Assembly (NCBI RefSeq): GCF_014905175.1
Contig: NC_057789.1
Span: 17,084,679-17,148,678 of the forward strand
Reading direction: 5' to 3'
Length of the DNA stretch: 64,000 nt
Source of the DNA: Aphidius gifuensis
Lineage: Eukaryota > Arthropoda > Insecta > Hymenoptera > Braconidae
Position 1 is the stretch's first letter. Each line of letters opens with the position of its first letter. Below the pieces are notes generated by a model that saw only the letters and a program-made list of their open reading frames with translations, made no database searches and was not told where the DNA came from. The position numbers and the translations under genes were made by a program. Shown here piece after piece: positions 11,336 to 20,838 of the stretch.

Positions 11336-12856
11336 CAAGGTCTGTAGATTAATAGACGGCTGGGATAAGGTCGTCGCATGACTCAGTGCGCATGCGCGGT
11401 CAGCCATGTTTGATGCTATTCCCCACTCCTAATGTTCACCACACAATGTAAACAAACAGTGTATGGCATGTCAAAAAAATTTCAACATCAAAATTTAATC
11501 ATTTATTTATTGAATAAATATTGTACGTCAACGTTGTGCGATCGGTTGCTTCCCCCAGAGATTCAGATCATCGTCGAAAATGATCTACTGGTGCTGGTGT
11601 GAGCCAAATAAAACCAAGCTCAACGTTATGTGAGGTAAGATTATTTCTTCACATGATTTTCTTTTTCCTGATCAAAATTATTAGTTTACTAGTTAAAAAA
11701 TATTGATATTTACAGATATATTTATAAAGATCCAACATAATGAATCTCAATATGAACAACATCGTCAGGATGGCTCAAAAAAAATTAAAACCAAATGCAG
11801 TACCAACTTTGTTTGGTGATGTTTTGATAGTTTTTTTAAGTAAAATTCACCAAAATACAAGTGACGTGAGTAAGAATAAACATTGAATTTTAACTTATAT
11901 TAAAGTTGTCTTGATAAAAAAATATTAATAGTTATTTTTTTTTTAGAACATGATGTTAATTAGAGTTCATGTGAATCACTAAAGCAGTTGTCAACAACAA
12001 ACTTAGGTGAATCTTTTTCCAGACCATTGCTTGATGTAATCATAGATAAATATACCACTGACAACAAAAAGAGTTTATTCAAGTTACCAAAGTCTAATAA
12101 TACCAATAAATGTTTACCAAGTGATGAGCAGCAGATTGAATTGCCACTAGTAAACTTGGATAAGGATCATATAGTATCAATTCTTGCTGATGAATTACAA
12201 GCAGAAATAATAAAAAAATATAATGAAGGAGTTATCAAATTTAATTTCATGCTTCAAAATCAACATTGTCTTTATCACCACGAAATTTCGAGTTTAAACT
12301 AGGAAGTAGAAAGCTTAAAAAAAATAAATATTAGTTTAGACTGCGAATTACGAGTTGAATAAGAAAAATGGATACTGTCAGAAAGACAACGAGAAAAAAT
12401 TAAAAACAAGTTTAACAAGCTTCTTAATGTATTCGGAAAATTGTCCATTTTTAAAAAACCTTTTAATTGAGTTATTTTATTCACTTATTTATAGTATGCG
12501 ACAGGCAAAAGCCTACTAAAGCCAAAAAAATATATTTTGTTGTCAGATAAAGAATTGTATTCGACTATTTTATTTTTATATTGAAAAAGAAAAAATTGTA
12601 TTATTCGAGTAAATTTTGTTTCACTTTTTTACAACTATTTATATTAAACTGTCTGATAACTTTGTCAATTTTTCAGAATATTTAATTAATTATTAATTGA
12701 AAAAAATTAAGTGTTAACTTCTTGTTGTATACTGTTTCTGTAATAGACCAGATGTAAGCTATAAAGATGGTTTAAATAATGCGCGCCTAAAAGTCGGCCA
12801 TGTTTGACGCTTGTGCGACGACCTTATCCCAGCCGTCTATTAATCTACAGACCTTG
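11336..12856 (+). mobile_element. P-superfamily transposon, 8-bp TSD
   Basis: Terminal inverted repeats start CAAGGTCTGTAGATTAATAG, match for about 43 bp and then weaken. The 8-bp GCACAACA stands immediately outside both ends (11328-11335 and 12857-12864). Inside is a degenerate THAP-domain reading frame. THAP domain, 8-bp TSD and simple TIRs together point to the P superfamily. Another fragment of its right end is at 18699-18795. Confidence 0.75.
11535..12474 (+). pseudogene. Degenerate THAP-domain (P-element-type) transposase N-terminus
   Basis: The frame at 11535 begins with Cys-Ala-Ile-Gly-Cys, the usual first zinc-ligand pair of a THAP domain. After an intron-like GTAAGA...CAG interval a frame ends in LKPNAVPTLF (11785-11813), the hallmark AVPTxF closure of THAP domains. 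It is reached only by a one-base slip in an A run near 11778. Downstream, 11988-12299 is an open frame of about 100 codons without a known fold. It is followed by coiled-coil-like sequence to 12474 broken by stops at 12300 and 12360. No RNase-H-like catalytic region remains. The THAP ends are convincing; the exon structure is inferred. Confidence 0.6.
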
Positions 12857-13270
12857 GCACAACACATATACAGGTTTCCTCATACGTGAGATTAGCTGTG
12901 TATAAATAAACAATAGTCTGACCGAATTCATTTTTATTAATTACGTTTATTTATCAATATTTTAAAAGAATATTTTAAAAATAAAGAAACATGTTAATAG
13001 TAATATTATATGCATCATATATTTAAAAACAGAAATAATACGCACACAAATTCATTGCGCATGCATGTAAGTCTAGTTCTGCCGAATCCCCACTCTTGTC
13101 ATTGCCTAAATCTTCCAAGGACTGCGACAGAGAGATTGTCTGCACCGTTTGAGGAACCAGCGTCGTTGGGCACTATGGCGATAGCTAGCTATGCGTAGTA
13201 TAGTGTCATTATATGATGCGCAATATAGTAGTATTAAATATATGTTTCATATATTATCACACGTACGCAG

Positions 13271-13402
13271 CACCCGTATTCAGAGGATGTTCTCATTAGG
13301 GCTTTTTTTTCCGATGGCGGCGCTTGTGAACTTTTTATATAGATTTTACATAGAAAAGCTTCACAAGCGCCACCATCCTAATGAAACATCGGGTACGGAG
13401 AT
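13271..13402. mobile_element. MITE family A, truncated right arm
   Basis: Begins CACCCGTATTCAGAGGATG after CAG; the right arm is recognisable to CAAGCGCCACCATC and then collapses to ACATCGGGTACGG. Confidence 0.65.
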
Positions 13403-13414
13403 GCAGTGAATAAA

Positions 13415-13695
13415 TAATTCGACGATTTTCGGGGTATCATACAATCATACGTATCATACTACATAAAGTGTATGATAGTTGAAAGTGCCCTCTTTTTTTA
13501 TAAAATGAACTAAATGATTTATTAAGCTCTCACTCACACCACTGTACACAGCTGTCAAACTGTTTTTTTTTATTACACGATAAATAATAAATAAATTCAT
13601 CAACGTGTATAAAAAATTTTATTAGAATTAAAACATTATACCAGAAAATAATTTAACAGTTAATATTATGACTTCTTTAAAAAATTGGCTCATGA
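13415..13695. repeat. Dispersed repeat, inverted second copy at 61858-62160
   Basis: Contains GACGATTTTCGGGGTATCAT, CACACCACTGTACACAGCTG and TTTAACAGTTAATATTATGA, all found inverted at 61858-62160. The outer end in the second copy reads CAGTGATGGGTAATTCGACG, a hAT-like terminus. Repeated ATCATAC sequences near 7105-7165 and 8235-8262 suggest the same family. Confidence 0.6.
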
Positions 13696-13958
13696 GTTCG
13701 CCTGAAATAAATTCAAGTATGCTAATATGATGAAAGAGGTCAACTTGGCAAATAGGTCTCCGAGATTAATATACATAATACGTTTCTCATGAAGAATGAC
13801 AGGGAAAATATATTTGTGATACTAAGTGATCCTGGCATTTCATGATGTTCCTTAGAACCTGTCAAAACCCTCCTTGCCTACATATCATGTCTATTATCTC
13901 ATTGTTTCATTGTAACTTTTGAGATTATTCAAATAAAATACACACAATCATTTTTGTC

Positions 13959-14084
13959 CAAGAAAAAGCAGTAGCTGACTAAGGAATTAATGTTGCCAAA
14001 AAATTATGTTTCAAGGAAATAATTCCTTAGTCACATTAATTCCTCAGCTACATCTTTTCCTTAGCTACTGCTTTTCCTTGGACA
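13959..14084. mobile_element. MITE family C (GGACATTT / CCTTAGCTACTGC type)
   Basis: Palindromic copy with AAGCAGTAGCTGACTAAGG on one side and CCTTAGCTACTGCTTTTCC on the other, framing AATTAATGTTGCCAAAAAAT. Similar units are at 18890-19195, 30140-30420, 36770-36990, 42320-42515 and 44430-45350. TSDs were not resolved. Confidence 0.6.
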
Positions 14085-14848
14085 TTTTCTATTTATTTTA
14101 TAAATAAAATACGTGTAAATTTATTTTTTTAAAATACGAATGTGAAATTTGATTGTTCATCTGAGTCGAACAGTACAATTAGAGTCACGGAAGTCAACAA
14201 AAAGTGCTTAAACCACGGAATTTACCACCGCCATATTGGAAACAGCAGCCATATTGAAATCGGCCATATTGCTGCTAACTTTAGCGGTCCCATGAGTTCG
14301 CACCCTTAGTTCACATCGATCATATACACCATATACGACCATTTATAAACAACAAAGGTGTGCTTAATCTGTCATTGTACATGGTTTATCATGTGTTTGC
14401 TATTGTTGAAGCCCCCTTGAATAATGTAGAAGAACAAGAAGAAGAAAATAAACATAGAATATTACGTACTTATAATATGAAAAGAAATAATAAGATTAGT
14501 AAAGTATCCACTCCATTTGATACGTTAGATGACAGAACTTTATTTAAATTATTTTAGGGAACTTACAATTTTCAAATCAATACAATAAAACAAATTTTCT
14601 GCAAAAGAAAAAAAATTAATAAATATATTAATAATGATAGGTTACCGAAACAAGTTTTTTTCGAAGTTCATATTAATATTGCTTTCTCTTATACTATATT
14701 ATCATTTTTGCAAATTTTATTTTCCAGCTTGAGTCAGCATGGCTCTAATCGCTCCAATTATTCACAAAAGACATACATATGTCATAACTCATAATTATAT
14801 ACATCGATGTAAACTCCAACGTAACACACAAGAAGACTAGAAATACAG

Positions 14849-15164
14849 CAGTCCAATTCACAGGGCAAATTTTTTACAATTTAGGGCTTTTTTTTGCCGC
14901 TAATGGCGCTTGTAAAAATTTTTTTTATATAGATTTTACATACAAAAGCTTTACAAGCGCCGTGAGTGGTGAAAAAAAGCCCTAAATTGTAATGCCCTGT
15001 GAATTGGACTGCTGCACCCGTATTCAGAGGATGTTCTCATTAGGGCTTTTTTTTCCGATGGCGGCGCTTGTGAACTTTTTATATAGATTTTACATAGAAA
15101 AGCTTCACAAGCGCCACCATCGGAAAAAAAACGCCCTAATGAGAACATCCTCTGAATACGGGTG
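14849..15164. mobile_element. Back-to-back MITEs: family B (14849-15011) and A (15015-15164)
   Basis: The family B copy ends GGACTG at 15011. It is followed by CTG and then the CACCCGTATTC start of a family A copy, whose end at 15164 is again followed by CTG. The pair sits inside another repeat beginning AAGAAGACTAGAAATACAG, whose opposite end is at 15634-15654. Confidence 0.8.
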
Positions 15165-15199
15165 CTGGAGGACTTACGTCTTACTCCCTATCTCGCCTG

Positions 15200-15359
15200 C
15201 ACACGTATTCACGGGGCAAAATTGTTCTCATTAGGGCTTTTTTTTTCCGCTGATGGCGCTAAACAAAATTTTTTTTATATAGATTTTATATAGAAAAGCT
15301 TCACAAACGCCACCATCGGAAAAAAAAACGCCCTAATGAGAACATCCTCTGAATACGTG
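15200..15359. mobile_element. MITE family A variant
   Basis: Ends CACACGTATTCACGGGG and CCTCTGAATACGTG: the same point change (C to A / G to T) is found in both terminal repeats, suggesting copying or conversion between arms. Confidence 0.8.
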
Positions 15360-15386
15360 TTGGAGTATGAAAATGTAGACATTAGG

Positions 15387-15597
15387 TCGCCGCATAATTA
15401 AGCGCTAGAGTACCCCGGAACGCGACTGTATCGCTTTTATCGCAGATACAAACATACTCTGACAAACACTAAATAGAGCATTATACACATGATGTTTGTC
15501 AGAGTATGTTTGTATTCTGCGCATTGTAAAAAAAAAGCGATACAAGTCGCGCACGTTACCGGGGTACTACTAGCGCCCCTCAATTATGCGGCGACCA
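15387..15597. mobile_element. Element Z: MITE with ends GGTCGCCGCATAATT
   Basis: Palindrome of about 210 bp reading GGTCGCCGCATAATT, then TACAAACATACTCTGACAAA, with the complement on the other side. Another full copy is at 41069-41296 and a half copy at 60553-60671. Confidence 0.7.
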
Positions 15598-15832
15598 CAT
15601 AGCGATACGGTTTTTTGAGGCAAGTTCGTCCTCCTGTATTTCTAGTCTTCCTGGTAACACAAAAAAAATGAGCTCTCTAGTCATGAATTACATTCAGCAT
15701 AGAGGTTTGACAAAAAGTTTTTCAAGCGCCGCCATCGTAAAAAAAGCCCCAAGGTGTAAAATTTATTTTGCCCTGCGAATTTAACTGTTGTTCTCTATTC
15801 TTCATCGGTAAGTTCCAAAACCTCAGGGCCGG

Positions 15833-15981
15833 CACCCGTATTCACAGGGCATTACAATTTAAGGCTCTTTTCTTCCACTGGCGGCGCTTGTGAAGCTTTT
15901 GTATATGAAATCTATATAAAAAAAATTAGACAAGCGCCATCAGTGGCAAAAAAAAGCCCTCAATTGTATAAAATTTGCCCT
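15833..15981. mobile_element. MITE mixing family A end and family B body
   Basis: Starts with the family A end CACCCGTATTCACAGGG but continues with the family B-like ATTACAATTTAAGGC and closes with TTGTATAAAATTTGCCCTG. The right terminal A motif is missing, and the next element begins at once. Confidence 0.65.
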
Positions 15982-16512
15982 GCACCCTTATTCAGAGGAT
16001 GTTCTCATTAGAACTTTTTTTTTCGATGGCGGCGCTTTAAAAACTTTTTGTCAGAGTTCTGTATGAATCGTATTCTATGACAAGAGAGCTCATTTTCATG
16101 CTGCCGAGCACTGCTAAGCTAGGGTTAACATCGATGTATATATATACTATTTAGGACAATGATGAGAAGAAAGTAAATTTTTTTAAAAATAAATTCGATA
16201 AAAATACACGTTTATTTTTTTTTAACACCTAGAATAAAAAAAATATCTTGTTCAAAACCTAAATTTTTCTAAAAACTGTTGCTCACTCATATATTCAATA
16301 GGATCAGACATATTGCGAATATTATTGTTTAACCTCATATTAATTCGTCTTAATCTCCCTGGAATATTCATTTTGTCTTTCTCTGTTTCTATTTTTGTCT
16401 GCAACAGTAACAACAATCAACTTGAAAATTTGACAGCTTTATTTGTTTACATTCTTAATAGGGTTATGGTGCTCAAAATCATCAAAACATGTCGTATATA
16501 CATCGATGTGAA
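15982..16512. mobile_element. Long relative of MITE family A (fragment)
   Basis: Begins with a family A end (CACCCTTATTCAGAGGATG, then CGATGGCGGCGC) and continues with unique sequence (TTTTTGTCAGAGTTCTGTAT, GAGAGCTCATTTTCATGCTG) to about 16512, where a hAT-like MITE is inserted. The same unique part returns at 55428-56504, broken by three other insertions. Short inverted pieces are at 15690-15755, 17301-17418 and 60424-60486. It is probably closer to the autonomous parent of the family A MITEs. Confidence 0.6.
16252..16371 (-). pseudogene. Harbinger-like transposase N-terminal remnant, 39 codons
   Basis: The minus-strand frame reads Met-Asn-Ile-Pro-Gly-Arg-Leu-Arg-Arg, then SDPIEYMSEQQFLEKFRF before a stop. 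The arrangement of an Arg-rich stretch followed by DPxExxSExxFxxxFRF resembles the first coding segment of HARBI1/PIF-type nucleases. The same 39-codon frame is at 56256-56375. The match is by eye and short; the 3-bp CWG duplications of the related MITEs support the assignment. No catalytic region is present. Confidence 0.4.
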
Positions 16513-16513
16513 C

Positions 16514-16977
16514 CCCACTGAAATATATTAAAACTGGAAGCCGAACTTAGCGTCGCCGAGAGAGAGATTCAATGGATGGGCTTTTGTCCTTGTCGGTACA
16601 GTCACGTCAACTAAAAGTGTTTGAGACTGTACTGCAGTCCAATTCACAGGGCAAATTTTTTACAATTTAGGGCTTTTTTTGCCGGTGATGGCGCTTTTCA
16701 AATTTTTTTTATATAGATTTCACATACAAAAGCTCTACAAGCGCCGCCAGTAGAGGAAAAAAGCCCTAAATTGTAATGCCCTGTGAATTGGACTGCTGAA
16801 ATATAATGTAACTTTTATATCGTGTAGTACTAGTTTGTTTTGACGTTGACTGTACAAGATTTAATGTGCGCATGCGTGAGTGAGAGGGAACATCATCCAA
16901 TATATTGCTATCTCTAGCGACACTCCGTGCATTGGCTAAGCATAGGAGTTCACCTTCCAGTTTTATTATATTTCAGT
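16514..16977. mobile_element. hAT-like MITE (ends CACTGAAATATA) with nested family B MITE
   Basis: Inverted ends CACTGAAATATATTAAAACT and AGTTTTATTATATTTCAGTG. Flanks GTGAACCC and ATCAACCC look like a mutated 8-bp TSD. A family B MITE (16635-16795, flanked by CTG on both sides) interrupts it. Sister copies at 35830-36126 and 60672-61147 have exact 8-bp TSDs. Confidence 0.8.
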
Positions 16978-16995
16978 GATCAACCCCAGCACCCG

Positions 16996-17300
16996 CACCC
17001 GTATTCACAGGGCATTACAATTTAGGGCTTGTTTCATCCACCGGTGGCGCTTGTGGAGCTTTTATATGTAAAATCTATATAAAAAAAATTTTATAAGCGC
17101 CATCAGTGGCAAAAAGAAGCCCTAAATTGAATTGCCCTGAGAATACGGGTGCCCATGGGGAAAAAATTGTTTATTAGGCTTTTTTTCCGCTGATGGCGCT
17201 TGACAAAATTTTTTTTATATAGATTTCATATAAAAAGGCTTCACAAACGCCACCATCGGAAAAAAAACGCCCTAATGAGAACATCCTCTGAATACGGATG
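16996..17300. mobile_element. Two adjoining family A MITEs
   Basis: The first (16996-17151) is bounded by CACCCGTATTCACAGGG and GAATACGGGTG. The second (about 17150-17300) lacks the left terminus but has the TTTATTAGGCTTTTTTTCC core and ends GAATACGGATG. It is followed by CAG and an inverted piece of the long relative (17301-17418). Confidence 0.7.
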
Positions 17301-17552
17301 CAGCTCGACAGCATAAAAATGAGCTCTCTTGTCATAGAATACGATTCATACAAAACTCTGACAAGAAGTTTTTGAAGCGCCGCCATCGGAAAACAAAAGC
17401 CCTAATGAGAACATCCTCAGGGGTACGTTCCAAAACCTCCGTTCTGTCATATATTTTACATGAATAGTTATTTTGACATTGAAATTTCATATAAAGAGTG
17501 ACGTACGGTTTGGTTCATAGCAGAATACAAGGCCCCACATGGTGTGTTATTA

Positions 17553-17728
17553 TATCATCACTGTATTAATGCCCCAATAAATATTGTTTATTTACAGTGA
17601 TGATATAGATAGGCACCTGTATTGAGATTTTGTGCCTTTGTAGTTCTTCAAACAACCGTACGTCGCTAGCGCCATAAGTGAGCCGTAAGTGAGACGGAAC
17701 TGAGCCGAGACGACCATCGAACACAGCT
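17553..17728. mobile_element. Element X, one arm and centre
   Basis: Runs from TATATCATCACTGTATTAAT through the centre (GCCCCAATAAATATTG) to CGACCATCGAACACAGC. The left arm is missing beyond the centre, so this is a half copy. Confidence 0.7.
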
Positions 17729-17738
17729 TATATTAATA

Positions 17739-17740
<2 letters not shown>

Positions 17741-17836
<96 letters not shown>
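17741..17836. repeat. (ATT)n microsatellite
   Basis: About 32 uninterrupted ATT triplets. Read in reverse it encodes an asparagine run, which is not a gene. Confidence 0.95.
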
Positions 17837-17877
17837 GGAAGAATAGCCTGAAAGACTGTTCAATTGTTATATCAAAC

Positions 17878-18080
17878 TGAAATAAATAGAAAATAGACTT
17901 GTTGTACTTGCTTGTTATTGTCACATAGGTCGTACTAGACATTAGTAAAGTCTAGGATATTGCATGGAGAATTTAATCACTTTTGTCGTTGTATTTGTTT
18001 CTAGCTATTTGTCGGTATTACAGAGCAAAATTGCAAAACGAAAAAAAATTTTTTATTAAAGGAATGCACGGAATGCACCC
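17878..18080. mobile_element. Element Y, partial
   Basis: Matches the right half of element Y: ATCAAACTGAAATAAATAGA, then CACTTTTGTCGTTGTATTTG and a GGAATGCACC end that is doubled at 18061-18080. Confidence 0.65.
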
Positions 18081-18085
18081 AGGGG

Positions 18086-18660
18086 TCCGTTTAGAAACTC
18101 TCATTTTTTCGGATCTTCAAGATGGTGGGCATCAGTGCCTATCTAAGGGCTCGAACTCACGACAAGCTAAAATTTCCGCTTTTAAACATGGCGGTCTATA
18201 AATAAATTTATTGCGAATCCGTGATTTTAGAACAAGCTTGGCGGTGTCAAGCTTGTTCTGCAGTCACGGAGAGACACCATGGATTTGCAGTAAATTTAGT
18301 AAATTTAGTGATAATTTAGTGAATTTCGTTATAATTTGGTTATTTTTGCAGCCGCCATTGGCCGCCATTAGCCACCATGTTTACAAGCGGAAATTTTAGC
18401 TTGTCGTGAGTTCGATCCCTAAATTGCTGCACCCGTATTCACGGGGCAAAATTGTTCTTATTAGGGCTTTTTTTTTCCGCTGATGGCGCTTGACAAAATT
18501 TTTTTTATATAGATCTCATATAGAAAGGCTTCACAAACGCCGCCATCGGAAAAAAAAGGCCCTAATGAGAACATCCTCTGAATACGGGTGCTGGGCTGAA
18601 TCACCGCCATCTTGAAGATCCGAAAAAATGAGAGTTTTTGAACCGAACCCAGGAAGACGA
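18086..18660. mobile_element. TIR element with two nested MITEs
   Basis: The outer inverted ends contain TCATTTTTTCGGATCTTCAA and its complement near 18605-18635. Nested inside are a 275-bp palindrome (about 18144-18420, ends AGGGCTCGAACTCACGACAA) and a family A MITE (18430-18590, CTG on both sides). No coding region. Confidence 0.7.
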
Positions 18661-18698
18661 ACTGCAATAAGGCGGATAATTATGTCAAGAATAGCTCT

Positions 18699-18795
18699 CC
18701 TGGTTATATACTGTTTCTGTTATATATAGACTACATGTAAGCTATAAAGATGGTTCAGATGTTTAGTGCCTAAAAGTCGGCCATTTTTAATTCCG
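18699..18795. mobile_element. Fragment of the P-like element's right end
   Basis: TATACTGTTTCTG, GTAAGCTATAAAGATGGTT and GCCTAAAAGTCGGCCAT match 12728-12800 of the THAP-bearing element, without the terminal repeat. Confidence 0.6.
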
Positions 18796-18889
18796 CTTTT
18801 CTTCAGTAAAGGCGCAGTGAACGTAATGTAATATATGTACATCCATGTATGAAACCAATGGTGTAAGATACAGTATTTTACATGGTATT

Positions 18890-19195
18890 TTTCCCATAGC
18901 TTTTTGTTTATTTAAATTAATAAAGAGCTATGGGAAAAATAGTAGTTAAGGAAAGGAGGTTGCCTACATGTTAATTTCTTTGGTTAAATTAATTCTGTAT
19001 AAATTAACATGTGGCAACTTCCTTTCCTTAGCTAATATTTTTCCCATAGCTTTTTGTTTATTTAAATTAATAAAAAGCTATAGGAAAAATATCGGCTAAG
19101 AAAAGGATGTTGCCTACGTGTTAATTTCTTTGGCTAAATTATTTCTTTATAAATTTACATGTGGCCACCTCCTTTTCTTAGACATTTTTTCTATA
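18890..19195. mobile_element. MITE family C, duplicated palindrome
   Basis: Two head-to-head units with CATAGCTTTTTGTTTATTT and its complement, AGGTTGCCTACATGTTAATT and the complementary ACATGTGGCAACTTCC-type arm. About 300 bp, non-coding. Confidence 0.6.
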
Positions 19196-19231
19196 GCTCT
19201 TCATTTATTTTATAAATTAAATTACAATTAA

Positions 19232-19723
19232 GGGATTTGGACGATTTTTTAAAACGAAGAGAGAGACAACATTTTTTCTCTGTTTTTTGTCTTTTTCGCA
19301 CTCATAGAAATATTGTGTTTCTAAAAGTCATCCGCAAGAGGTCTCTAGTGATTTTTCAATAATTCCTCATAAAAATCCATTTTTTCATACTTTAATTATT
19401 AATTGTAAAAAAACCATGCTCCAAACCTCTTTTATTTTTTTTCTATACGTTTTCTTTTGTCTCATTTTATAACCCGATAGTTTTTTTTTCATGATGTCAT
19501 ATTGTCGATTGGAGATATTGGTATTTTAATGGATTTTTTTTTGACGAAAATCGCATTCTCCATAAGAGCCAATGTTAAAAGTTGTCAACTTTAAAAATTA
19601 ATAAAAAAAAAACGAGCTTCCAAACAATTACCAAAAAATCACATAAAATGTATTAGTATTTCAAAAATCTACTGTATAAATTTCATTTCTTTCTCATATT
19701 CCGAAAAAAATCGTCCAAATCCC
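19232..19723. mobile_element. TIR element flanked by TTAA
   Basis: Inverted ends GGGATTTGGACGATTTTTT and complement are flanked on each side by TTAA (19228-19231 and 19724-19727), as in piggyBac-type insertions. Because TTAA is palindromic, it could also be part of the TIR. The 492-bp interior is non-coding. Confidence 0.6.
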
Positions 19724-19816
19724 TTAACTATTTTTCAGTCATCAATTGAATTTAAAATTAATAAATATAATTTTGTTTATTATTTTAATTCATTTTCGAA
19801 GAAATCTGCTATTGAG

Positions 19817-20838
19817 CTGGCAAAGCTTCACAAACGCCACCATCGGAAAAAAAGGCCCTAATGAGAACATCCTCTGAATACGGGTGCTGTGAATTGGACT
19901 GCGGCACCCGTATTCACAGGGCATTACAATTTAGGGCTTTTTTTATCTACGGGTGGCGCTTGTGGTGCTTTTACATGTAAAATCTATATAAAAAAAATTT
20001 TATAAGCGCCAGCAGTAGCAAAAAAAAGCTCTAAATTGTATAAAATTTGCCCTGTGAATACGGCACCCGTATTCACGGGGCAAAATTGTTCTCGTTAGGG
20101 CTTTTTTTTTCCGCTGTTGGCGCTTGACAAAATTTTTTTTATATAGATTTCACATAGAAAAGCTTCACAAACGCCACCATCGGAGAAAAAACGCCCTAAT
20201 GAGAACATCCTCTGAATACGGGTGCTGGTGCAGCAGTCCAATTCACAGGTCAAATTTTTCACAATTTAGGGCTTTTTTTTGCCGGTGATGTCGCTTGTAA
20301 AATTTTTTTTATATAGATTTCACATACAAAAGCTCCACAAGCGCTACCAGTGGAGGTAAAAAGCCCTAAATTCAAAGGATGTTCTCATTAGGGCGTTTTT
20401 TTTCCGATGGTGGCGTTTGTGAAGCTTTTTTATATGAAGTCTATATAAAAAAAATTTTGTCAAACGTTATCAGCGGAAAAAAAAGCCCTAATGAGAACAA
20501 TTTTGCCCCGTGAATACGGGTGCTGCACCCGCAGCCCAATTCACACGGCAAATTTTTTACAATTTAGGGCTTTTTTTCGCCGGTGATAGCGCTTGTAAAA
20601 TTTTTTTTATATAGATTTTACATATAAAAGCTCGACAAGCGCCACCGGTGGATGAAAAAAGCCCTAAATTTTAATGCCCTGTGAATTGGACTGCCGTATT
20701 CAGTGGATGTTCTCATTAGGGCTTTTTTTCCGATGGTGGCGCTTGTGAAGCTTTTCTATGTAAAATCTATATGAAAAGTTCACACGCGCCGCCATCGGAA
20801 AAAAAAGCCCTAATGAGAACATCCTCTGAATACGGGTG
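19817..20838. mobile_element. Tandem cluster of eight family A and B MITEs
   Basis: In order: half A (19817-19886), A with B-like body (19905-20064), A (20064-20224), B cut short (20234-20371), A lacking its first bases (20372-20522), B (20532-20693), A lacking its first bases (20694-20838), with a scrap of B at 19887-19904. Junctions are often CTG or shared terminal bases. Nearly all of the 1 kb is MITE. Confidence 0.8.

Larger units (their letters stand above)
11244..13151. mobile_element. Outer TIR element hosting the P-like element
   Basis: The sequence CAAACGGTGCAGACAATCTC (11244) returns inverted at 13132-13151. Pairing continues through TTGGAAGATTTAGGCAATGA-type sequence and AGAGTGGGGATTCG for nearly 90 bp. 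Removing the nested element at 11336-12856 restores one continuous element of about 380 bp. No coding region of its own is seen. Confidence 0.7.

Noticed and set aside
17666..17863. Minus-strand frame with a long asparagine run
   Set aside because: It is the reverse reading of the ATT microsatellite plus an element X end.
18404..18415. GAGTTCGATCCC resembling a tRNA box B
   Set aside because: No box A at a proper distance; it is the terminal repeat of a palindromic MITE, found inverted at 18149.
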